Part shown: positions 26,089 to 35,100 of the stretch, piece after piece
Layout of the letters: every line of letters begins with the position of its first letter
How positions within the stretch are numbered: the first letter of the stretch is position 1
NCBI RefSeq assembly: GCF_016806835.2
Contig: NZ_CP086111.1
Coordinates: 5,945,471 to 6,009,470 of the forward strand
Reading direction: 5' to 3'
Length of the DNA: 64,000 nucleotides
Source: Skermanella rosea
GTDB lineage: Bacteria > Pseudomonadota > Alphaproteobacteria > Azospirillales > Azospirillaceae
Translations under genes and position numbers: made by a program
The notes under the pieces: model-generated
Seen by the model: the letters and a program-made list of their open reading frames with translations, nothing else
Database searches by the model: none
What the model was told of the DNA's origin: nothing

Positions 26089-28869
26089 TCACGATGCTAA
26101 ATAAACTGTACTGATATCTCTAGGTGTATCAAGTAGGATTCTGGTCTCTTCCTCCCAATAGATTGTATATTGATAACCACAATACTCCTCCATTTTTCGA
26201 ACTTCTGCCTCTAGCCACTGGCGCATATGGGTGGCTACGTAAGATTTCTTAATGTTTGTTTTGGAGACTCTTGAGGATATCTCCGAAACAAGGTCGTCGT
26301 GTGTTATTATTCCACAACGAAGAGCATAAACAAAGCAGTTCAACACACCTCCGAACAACTTATCATCATTCTTGCATATTAAGAAAATTCTTTTCCAAAC
26401 CTCCATTGGTAAATGGTGATACAAAGAGCGTTTAGATTTCGCGCTAATGCGAGCCACTTCGTGATCAGCGATCCCACATCTATGAATTGTGTGAAGAGCT
26501 TCAACAATGTCATTAAATCTATTTGGGTGATCTAGCCGGTTGCGTTGGCGATAGATTAGCGCAAGTGGGATCGATAATACCGGATCAAACATCCTGTCTA
26601 CATCTAACAATACAATTTCGATAGGAATCAACATGTGAACATTGTGGATTTCATAGAACTTCTCAAAATCACTGTTATACCACCTCCAGTAGAAACCAGC
26701 ATATGAGGAATCCTTTAATGCCATATCATACAAGTAGGGCTTTACCAGTTCCTTGGCTTTCATTGTTGTCTCATGAGGTAATCTAACTTCCTTAGATAAT
26801 ACTCCAATTGGAAATGTGGAATCCCTTCCACTGGTGATTGCAGCGCACGCAGCCAATGAAACAGGTCTCGTCGAACCTAAGATCTGCTTAGCAAAAAAAT
26901 CCCCCATTGTACTTCTAGCAAAATCTCTCCGGTCCTGAGTACAATTGGATGCAACATTTATGATATCCAGTTCTAAACGATCTTTCTTATCTACAGCAGC
27001 ATCAAAACTTATTGAGCAGATCAGATTGCAAATTTCTTTGATATCGGCTTCTGATCCAGGAAGATATTCGAGCGCTCGAGCTGAGAATAGTAAAACTGCA
27101 GATAAATCTTGTCTCTCGAGAAGAGCCTTTTGGATACTATTTTTTAGCAAATTAACGGCAATGGCAATCCTTTTCTGATTACGGAAAGTTTTAATTTGAA
27201 GTGCAAGATGTGAAATTACGTCCCACTCTCTATTTATTATACGAGGCATTAGGGCAGTGATTAGCTGCTCCACTGTCTCGTGTATCTCATCTAAATTTCT
27301 AGCAAAAAAGTACTCCAAGAACGTTTGATGACTAAATTTATATAGATCTGGGGAGAACTCGGACATAACCCAAGATCTTTCAGTGACAAACTTTGTAACT
27401 AGCTTTGCAGCTTGGTTGGACTTGGCCCGACTCTCAAAGAGATCTCCAAAATAAGACTTGTTTTGTTTCTCTATCCAATCCTTATCAACACCCTCCTCAA
27501 GATTTGCATGACCATATATTCTGGATGCCAAATCGCTGAACAAATGCAGCATATCAAAACCTGGAGGAATCTCTGCACGAATATCCCGATTCTGATCCCA
27601 TTTCTCAAACATCAATATGGCACATTCTTTATAGATCTCTGGTCTGTTCGATGGTACATTGCCCTTCATTGTGAATAGATATGACATTAGGCCAAGCATT
27701 AATGGATTCTGACGTAGGTCATTCGCATTCTTTTCCGTTTGCCTCAGAAAATCGTTTGCGTGATCCAGTGCGTCTTGTTTCTTCAGCCCTGCTACAACTT
27801 GCATAAATTTTGAAAGGTAGGAACGGATCTCGGGTTCGTCAAATCTTTCTAACACAAGCTCCTCAAATTCGTTAGATAGTTGAGCGTCTTCATAGCCTAT
27901 CAAACGAGAGGTTACAATAACTGGGCACAAAGGATATTCATCACAGAAATTTAGAACAAGCTGCACAAATTCCCGCCGCCTAGCAGTATTTAATATCTCG
28001 TCTAATCCATCAAACGCCAAAATGGCTCGGCCATAGCCTAATAGGTACTTAAGACTGTTTACCGCTTCGTCCTCTGCAATCGTTATTAATTTTCTAATAT
28101 CGTTTACTAAGTACTCAAACAGTCCTAGCTGGACATTCTCAAGCCTAGCCGCTTCAAAATTTCTCAGTACAATTCTCAAAGGGACCTTTAAATTTCTCGA
28201 TTCGAATTTGGATTTTTCATCTGGATATTGAAAATGAAGAGAACATTGCTTAGCAAGCTCGAAACATAAATACTGGCAAAGTGTTGACTTTCCTCCGCCA
28301 GGATCTCCTAAGACAACTACTCGCCGAAAACTGGATCGAAAGTCACCATAACTAATCTTAGAAAATAGGATATGCTTCTCCGTTTCGGTCTCCTCCAGTA
28401 TCTTTCCCCTCTCTCGCGATTTATCGAGCACAATATCTGCTAAACGCATGTGTGTTTCCGACAACTGTCTGTAGCGGAGCTTGGATGGAATGTAAATTTT
28501 GTTTATGTCTATTGGCTTAGATCCTTTATTTGTTTCAATTTGTATTGTCCTGTAGTTCGATTGCAAGCCCTTGGATATCCTCTGTAGACAATTTATTGTA
28601 TTTTCGTAAGGATCTCCGTTATCTACAAGAGACAAAGCTAGCGAAATCTTTTCATCAACTAAATCAATCCGTTGCAAAATTTCATTTGATAAGGACCTCA
28701 TTGCTAATGCAAGTGCATCATCATTAAACATATACTGCATAGATGCTTCAAATGAAGTCGCTATCTGTTCATAAAGCTTAGTAGAGTTACCGCAGTTTTC
28801 TCCGAGTACAAGGTCATGCAACTTGACGAATGCCTCCTGTGTAAATGGGCAACGTTTCTGTATAACCGC
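26089..28869 (-). pseudogene. NACHT-domain NTPase (STAND, probable anti-phage), 3' part of an IS-interrupted gene
   Basis: 926 codons after the insertion point. Walker A VVLGDPGGGKSTL and the NACHT-type Walker B AILAFDGLDEIL (a 'DGLDE' box) lie near residues 272 and 372 of the reconstructed protein. The sensor region includes PVIVTSRLIGYEDAQL and KFSHQTFLEYFFA, the usual end of NACHT modules. A helical C-terminal region of ~400 residues could be the sensing part; no TPR, WD or LRR pattern was recognised. Base composition is far more AT-rich than the genome, a sign of horizontal transfer. Bacterial NACHT proteins are established anti-phage defence genes; this role is inferred from family. The 5' end lies beyond the ISAs1 element (30155-30415). 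The frame stays open into the element as far as 29082, so a chimeric product is conceivable. Confidence 0.88.
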
Positions 28870-28879
28870 CTGCTCGGCC

Positions 28880-30154
28880 CAGGGCTGTTCAGTTCTCGCT
28901 ATGAGAGGCGATATGCGAGCGCATTGTCGAAGTTGAGCGCGTTGACGTAGAGTTCGCGGGCGATGTTCTGGACGCCGTTGGCCCGCAGGATGTTGATCGC
29001 GAAGCTGCGGAACCGGGCGACGTGGGTGGGCTTGACGCGGGTTCGGCTGGCGTCCTCGCCGAACGTGACGTCGCGGACCCAATGGCTCCGGTTTTCAATC
29101 GCCCAGTGCCCCCGGACCGCCCGTCCGAACGCCTCGGCGCCGAGCGCGACCTGGCAGGCGTAGAACGAGACGTCCTCGGTGGCGTGCCACAGGCCTGACC
29201 TGGTGTCCTTGTGCCAGGTCAGGCGGGCGACGCGGGCGGCGCAGACGATTAGGCCGTCCCATTCGGCGTCGAGTTTGCCCCGGACATCGAAGGTCTCGAC
29301 CGTGCGGGTCTCGTGGCGGCCGTGGCCCTTGGGATCAACGCTCCTGTGGCTTTCGGCCGGGGGCTGGGTGGCGGCGATGGCCTCGAGCGTGGCCAGCAGG
29401 GTCGGCTGGTTGGCCTTGACCTGGGCGAGCAACGCGTTGCCGGTGTCGCGGGCCGCCTCAAAGGTTTTTTTGACAGTGCAGCGCGTCGGCGGTGAACAGC
29501 ACGCCGCTCAGGCCGAGCTCCGCGATCAGGCGCTGGGCCGCCGGGATCTCGTTGCTCTTGTCGTCGATCTCGCTGTGCGCCAGCAGGATCGCCGCCTCCG
29601 AGGCGAACGCGCTGAGCGCCTGGGCCGCCTTGCGGTCGTTGAGGTGGTCGAAGCTGCCCTTGAGCGTCTTGCCGTCGAGCGCGATCGCCGGCATCCCGCC
29701 CTCGGGGCGCGCCAGCAGGCTGGCGGCGTGCCGGCGGAACGCCCGCTCCAGGGCGTCGGCGTCGAGGTCCTGGAGCACGGTGCGCAGGGTGTTGACCGAT
29801 GGCGCCCGCCTCAGGGCGACGCCGAACAGCTCGTTGAGCAACTCCCGGCGCTGCTCCAGGAAGACGATGATGCGGCGGTACGAGGTCGCGCCGGACAGCA
29901 GCGCCAGCACGGTGAACAGCAGCAGCGGCGCCAGCGGGTAGCGCTTGCCCGCCGCGCGCCGCGGATCGGGAACCTCGCCCAGGGCCGCGAGAAGCCGGCC
30001 GAACGGTACCATGGCAACCCCCAAGTCCAGGAATTGCCGAGCAAGGATTCACACATTCGCGCGAGATGGTAGACTCTTTCTACGCTGCTTCACACCCCGC
30101 CAGGACTCGCTGCGCGCGAGTCAGGCGCGCAACGGGGAGAACTGAACAGCCCTG
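28880..30154. mobile_element. ISAs1-family insertion sequence interrupting the NACHT gene
   Basis: 1275 bp bounded by perfect 18-bp inverted repeats, CAGGGCTGTTCAGTTCTC (28880-28897) and its complement (30137-30154). Both sides carry the direct repeat CTGCTCGGCC (28870-28879 and 30155-30164), a 10-bp target duplication as ISAs1 elements make. Taking out the element plus one repeat rejoins the NACHT frame exactly. It is GC-rich, in contrast to the AT-rich gene it sits in. Confidence 0.95.
28899..30012 (-). pseudogene. ISAs1-family transposase, frameshifted at an A7 run
   Basis: Two frames together give a ~370-residue ISAs1 transposase. The first (30012 to ~29467) contains EVPDPRRAAGKRYPLAPLL and AIALDGKTLKGSFDHLNDR with the catalytic Asp, and ends HCQKNL then stop. 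The second holds LLAQVKANQPTLLATLEAIA, RGHWAIENRSHWVRDVTFGE with the catalytic Glu, and runs to 28899. The switch occurs at seven adenines; six would restore HCQKTFEAARDTG. It is either an inactivating insertion, slippage-dependent expression, or a read error. Confidence 0.85.
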
Positions 30155-30415
30155 CTGCTCGGCCATTGCTGTTACTAAACCGCTCTTTTCAAATTCACGT
30201 AAAAAACGTTCTAGATTAGATGTAAGCTCTCCATAGTAACTTCCTACAACTATCTCATAATCAGCCAGCGCTCTTTGAATGGCTGGATTGCTTATTCTTG
30301 TTCCCTTGAGAGCAGAATCTACTTTGTTGAGACGCATTACTTTCTGGAATGCGATCGGGCCGATTCGGCTCAGTGCTGTGTTGAAAAGCGATCCTAGTGT
30401 GCTGCTAACTAACAT
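30155..30415 (-). pseudogene. NACHT gene, 5' fragment upstream of the ISAs1 insertion
   Basis: 87 codons from an ATG at 30415 (AGAGG 8 nt upstream) to the insertion point: MLVSSTLGSLFNTALSRIGP... ending TAMAEQ. The remaining 3' part resumes in frame with AVIQKRCPFTQEAF. Together they give a helical N-terminal region ahead of the NACHT module, in the position of the effector or NNH (NACHT N-terminal helical) domains. AT-rich like the 3' part. In its present state it would be read through into the element for about 20 codons. Confidence 0.85.
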
Positions 30416-30731
30416 TTATCGAACCTCTAAAGCGCCTTCGGCGGGGCATCACAATCTCCCATAAACTAACAGAGAAAGCATTAGCTGTATAGCATCGAAA
30501 CCCGTCGCGCTAAAAGGTCGATTACATACTATCATAGTCAAAGTAATTGTTCCTTTCCGCCAAAGTCGAAATTATGTTCATCCTAGCGATAGCATGGGAA
30601 AGCGACTGCCTGCGTCGCCATAGGCTTCCTGCGGACGCTGCTGAAGGTGGTGGTGCACTACACATTGCCTACCGGTTGAGAGCGCCTAACAAAACCTTGG
30701 CTTAATAGCGGGCCGTGCCCAACTGATTGGC
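30416..30731. other. Gene-free AT-rich leader grading into IS debris
   Basis: 316 bp. The first ~170 bp are AT-rich and probably hold the NACHT promoter (leftward). From about 30600 the composition becomes GC-rich and looks like the left part of the decayed insertion sequence that follows. No gene is supported. Confidence 0.45.
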
Positions 30732-31235
30732 ATGTCCGAACCTCTTGTCAGCGATGAGTTTTGGGCGGTTGTGGCGCTGCTATTGCCGTCCCGTCCGGCA
30801 CGTCCGTAAGGTGGCCGGCCACCGTTTGATGACGGGGCGGCCCTGACCGACATCCTGTTCGTTCTGAAGAGCGGCATTCCGTGGGAGATGCTGCCACGGG
30901 AGATGGGCTGTGGTTCAAGCATGACCTGCTGGCGGCGGCTTCGCGACTGGTAGGCCGCCGGGTATTGGGAAAAAGCTACACCATGTTCTGCTGGACCGGT
31001 TGGGCAAGTCCAATGCGATCGACTGGATTCGGGCGGCACTGAACAGCGCCAATGTTCCGGCAAACAGGGGGATGTCGGCACAGGGCCGAAACCCGAAAAC
31101 GGACGAGAGTGTCAGGAATTTCGTGTAGTCGGATGCTGGAAGCCACGGTCGATGCTGTCCCTCCGATCCGTCAGTGCGCCGGCCGGCCACGCCGCCGGCG
31201 GGCCAAGCTTCATGGGGACAAGGCTTATGATTTCT
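30732..31235 (+). pseudogene. Decayed IS5-family transposase
   Basis: Reading from ATG 30732: MSEPLVSDEFWAVVALLLPS, then an in-frame TAA, GGRPPFDDGAALTDILFVLK, SGIPWEMLPREMGCGS, WRRLRDW and a TAG, then frame changes. Later fragments read VDAVPPIRQCAGRPRRR and KLHGDKAYD. These are the ordered motifs of IS5-type transposases; the C-terminal catalytic part is missing. Several stops and shifts make it non-functional. Confidence 0.8.
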
Positions 31236-31337
31236 CCAGGGAAGGTGTCACTAAGACCATGATCCTATTTCCCTTGAAAATCAACCTACGCCATGGTAAG
31301 GAACCAATTCCTTTTCCCTGGTTCCGAAGGCCCCACC

Positions 31338-32066
31338 ATGCCCGCTCCAGTCCCCGTTCCCTCTCCCGCTCCGGCCCCCGCCGTCCCCTCCATCTACACC
31401 CCCCTCCCGCACCGCCAGGAAGCCTTCGCCCGGCACGTCGCCGCCGGCAGGGGCTATGCGGGGGCGGCGCGGCTGTCCGGCTATGCCTGGGCAAGCGCCC
31501 GCCAGACCGGCTCGCGCCTGATGAAGCAGCCGGAGGTCGCCGCCCGGGTGGTCGAGCTGACCGAGGCCGACAAGACCCGCCGCCATGCCGAGCTGGACGA
31601 GCTGGTCGCCGCCGCCAAGCGGGTGCTGATCGACGCCATGGAGAAGCAGAACCATTTCGCCGCCCTGCGCGCCATCGACCAGATCGCCCGCCTGCGCGGC
31701 CTCGCCGGCCCCACGGCGGAGGCCCGCGATACCGCGCTCGACGCCGACCCCGAACCGGACGACAACGCCTCCGCCTGCTCCTCCATCGCCGAACCCGAGG
31801 CCCAGTTCGAGCCGCAGATGCCGCCCGCCGGCCTCGCCCCGGTCGAGCCCGCGCCCGAGGACCCGGAAAAGGCCGATGCCAGGCAGTCCAAGGCGCACAA
31901 CCGCCATATCAACCGCTGTATCGAAACCCTCAGGAAGCGGCACCCCGACCTCTACGCCCGGGTCCGCCGGGGCTCGATTGAGGATGCCGGCCTCTATTTC
32001 GACGCGGGCCTCAACCTCCTGCCGGCCGACCGCTGGCCGGGCGCCGCCTCCCCGGCGCATCCGTGA
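31338..32066 (+). CDS. Orphan terminase-small-subunit-like protein
   Basis: 242 residues. After a Pro/Ala-rich start (PVPVPSPAPAPAVPS), residues ~20-75 resemble the DNA-binding N-terminal helix bundle of Terminase_2 phage small subunits (LPHRQEAFARHVAAGRGYAG, SGYAWASARQTGSRLM). The middle is acidic and the C-terminus (NRHINRCIETLRKRHPDLYA) is basic. No large terminase, portal or capsid gene is nearby, so it is not an intact prophage. The ATG at 31338 follows GAAGG. It may be a domesticated phage gene or a cellular HTH protein. Confidence 0.6.
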   Translation: MPAPVPVPSPAPAPAVPSIYTPLPHRQEAFARHVAAGRGYAGAARLSGYAWASARQTGSRLMKQPEVAARVVELTEADKTRRHAELDELVAAAKRVLIDAMEKQNHFAALRAIDQIARLRGLAGPTAEARDTALDADPEPDDNASACSSIAEPEAQFEPQMPPAGLAPVEPAPEDPEKADARQSKAHNRHINRCIETLRKRHPDLYARVRRGSIEDAGLYFDAGLNLLPADRWPGAASPAHP

Positions 32067-32095
32067 AGACGTATGTTGACACAAGCGGCCACGCC

Positions 32096-32114
32096 CCGGG
32101 GGTGGATCCCCCGG
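32096..32114. terminator. Possible hairpin terminator between terminase-like gene and NAD-GDH
   Basis: CCGGGGG and CCCCCGG arms with a 5-nt loop lie between the convergent stops (32066 and 32151). Short stem, no T-tract; weak call. Confidence 0.35.
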
Positions 32115-32150
32115 CCTCCGGGCCTCCCAGGCAACACAACCCCCGGCCCC

Positions 32151-35100
32151 TCAGCTCGCGATCAGTCCCCGAAGCTGCCGGTTCGCCACCGCCAGCATCG
32201 CCAGGTCCACCCGGGTGACCCCGCGCAGCTCCGTCAGCAGCTGGCGGTTCCGCTCCACCGGCCCCTGGCGGCATGCCGCCCAGGCGTCGATGGCGGCGGT
32301 CTGGTCCTGGCCGTCGTTCAGGATGCGGGCGGTCAGGTCGCTCTGAAGGCCGTAGAGATCGTCCACGATCGCGCTGACCGCCTGCTTCTGCCAGTGGTTC
32401 TCGGTCTTGACCCGGACCGCCTGGCAGCGCAGCCATTCCATGCCGAATCGGTGGCCCAGCTCGAAATAGACCAGCGCCACGGCGGGCACGTCGCGCCGGC
32501 ACAGCCGGGCGATCCGGGTGACGTCCAGCCCCGACGCCAGGATGCCCAGGCTGGCGACCCGGCGCGCCAGGTCGGCCGGCACGCCCTGCTCCGTCCAGTG
32601 CGCGGCGCGCTCGTCCAGCAGCCTCCTGTCCTCCTCGGACAGCACGGTGTCCAGGTCGGCCGCCAGCTGCTCGACGCCGGGGGTATAGTTGGCCGCCTCC
32701 GCGCCCAGGTCGAGCGGCTGCGGGGCGTTGATCAGGAACCACGGCACCGTGCGGTGGAGCAGCGCCTGGGTGGCCAGGATCATCTCGTACTGGCAGGCCG
32801 CCGGCACCCGGTTGTCCAGCGCCTCGATGGCGCTCCAGACGGTCCGCAGCGCGAAGGCGTCGCGGCTGACCGTATAGGCCCGCGCGATGTCGCCCGGCCC
32901 CATGCCGGTCTTCTCCATCATCTCCGACAGGAAGGTCGGGCCGACCCGGTTGACCATGCTGTTGGTGGTGTATGTCGCGATGATCTCGCGGCGCAGCCGG
33001 TGCCGCTCGATCGCCTCGCGGAAGTCGCGGCGCAGCGCCTTGGGGAAATATTTGACCAGGTCCTCCGCCATGCGCGGGTCGTCGGGCAGGTTGGAGGCCA
33101 GCAGCTCGTCGTACAGCGTGATCTTGGAATAGGCCAGCAGCACGGCCAGCTCCGGCCGGGTCAGCGCCTGCCCGCGCGACGTCCGGGATGCGATCTCCTC
33201 GTCGTCGGGCAGGAACTCGATCGCCCGGTTCAGATGGCCGCTCTTCTCCAGCAGCCGCATGAAGCGGACCTGCCCCTCCAGCGACTCGGCCCCGCCCACC
33301 CCGGCGACGCTGATCGCCTGGGTCTGGAGGTAATTGTCGGCCAGCACCAGCTCGGCCACCTCGTCGGTCATGCTCGCCAGAAGCTGGTCGCGCTGCTTCA
33401 TGGTCATGTCGCCGCGGGCGATCACGTCGCCGGTCAGCACCTTGATGTTGACCTCGTGGTCGGAGGTATCGACGCCGGCGGAATTGTCGATCGCGTCGGT
33501 GTTGATCCGTCCTCCCCCCTGGGCGTACTCGATCCGGCCGCGCTGGGTCACGCCCAGGTTGGCGCCCTCGCCGACGATCTTCGCGCGGACCTCCCGGCCG
33601 TCGATCCGGCTGGAATCGTTGGCCTTGTCGCCGACCTCGGCATGGGTCTCCTCGGTCGCCTTGACGAAGGTGCCGATGCCGCCGAACCACAGCAGGTCCA
33701 CTTGCCCCCGGAGCATCGCCTGGATCAGCTCCACCGGGGTCACCTTGTCGCGGGTCAGGCCGAAACGGGCCTGGATCTCGGGCGACAGCTTCAGCGACTT
33801 GGCCTTGCGGTCGAAGATGGCGCCGCCCGGCGACAGCAGCCCCGCGTCATAGTCAGCCCAGGTCGAGCGCGGCAGGTCGAACAGCCGGCGCCGCTCCTCG
33901 AAGCTGGTCGCCGGATCCGGGTTCGGATCGCAGAAGATGTGCAGGTGGTTGAAGGCGCCCACCAGCTTCGTGTGGCGCGACAGCAGCATGCCGTTGCCGA
34001 ACACGTCGCCCGACATGTCGCCGACGCCGACGCAGGTGAAGTCCTGGGTCTGGCAATCCACGCCGATCTCGCGGAAGTGTCGCTTGACCGACTCCCAGGC
34101 GCCGCGCGCGGTGATGCCCATCTTCTTGTGGTCGTACCCGCGCGACCCGCCCGACGCGAAGGCGTCGCCCAGCCAGAACCCATAGTCCAGCGACACGCCG
34201 TTGGCGATGTCGGAGAAGGTCGCCGTGCCCTTGTCGGCCGCCACCACCAGGTACGGGTCGTCGCCGTCGATCCGGACCACCCGCGGCGGCGGCACGACCG
34301 ACCCGTCGGCCGCGAAGTTGTCGGTGATGTCGAGCAGGCCCCGCATCAGCGTCTTGTAGCACTCGATCACCTCGGCCATCAGCACCTCGCGGCCGGCATC
34401 GGCCGGCGGCGGGCGCTTGACCACGAAGCCGCCCTTCGACCCCACGGGCACGATGACCGCGTTCTTGACCATCTGCGCCTTCATCAGGCCCAGGATCTCG
34501 GTGCGGAAATCCTCGCGCCGGTCGGACCAGCGGATGCCGCCGCGGGCGACCTTGCCGCCGCGCAGATGGATCGCCTCGACCCGCGGGCTGTAGACCCAGA
34601 CCTCGACCATGGGGCGGGGCAGGGGCAGCTCGTCCACGCCCCGGCTGTCCAGCTTCATGGACAGGTAGGGCTTGACCCCGCCGTCCTCGGCCTTCTGGAA
34701 ATAGTTGGTCCGCAGGGTGCAGCGCACGAGGTTGAGGAACCGGCGCAGGATGCGGTCCTCGTCCAGGTTGGCGACCTCGTCCAGCGCGTGGTCGATCTCC
34801 ACCAGCAGCCCGTTGACCGCGACCTGCGCCTCGTCGGCGCCGCCCGGCGTCGCCCGCCGGTCCGGGTCGTGCAGGGTCTGGAACAGCCGGACGATCAGCC
34901 GCGTGATGGCGGCGTGGCCGGCCAGCGTGTCCTCCATGTAGTCCTGGCTGAACTGGAAGCGGATCTGGCGCAGATACTTGGCATAGGCCCGCAGCATGGT
35001 GATGTCGCGCCAGCCCAGCCCGGCGCGGATCACCAGCCGGTTGAAGCCGTCGTCCTCCATCCGGCCTTCCCAGACCCGCAGGAACGCGTCCTGGAACGCC

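Noticed and set aside
28899-29082. N-terminal ~60 residues of the 997-codon NACHT frame as genuine protein
   Set aside because: These residues are read from the end of the ISAs1 element in a shadow frame. The real N-terminus lies beyond the element at 30415.
29455-29480. Programmed -1 frameshift at A AAA AAC in the ISAs1 transposase
   Set aside because: The -1 product would be an Arg/Pro-rich shadow (KKPLRRPATPATRC). The correct downstream frame needs +1 (or loss of one A), so classical -1 slippage does not explain it.
31052-31981. 309-codon plus-strand frame overlapping the IS5 remnant and terminase-like gene
   Set aside because: Its first third reads part of the decayed transposase (RPRRRRAKLHGDKAYD); the rest is Arg/Pro-rich shadow of the terminase-like gene.
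31338-32066. Terminase-like gene as evidence of a prophage
   Set aside because: No large terminase, portal, capsid, tail, integrase or lysis gene is present in the window.
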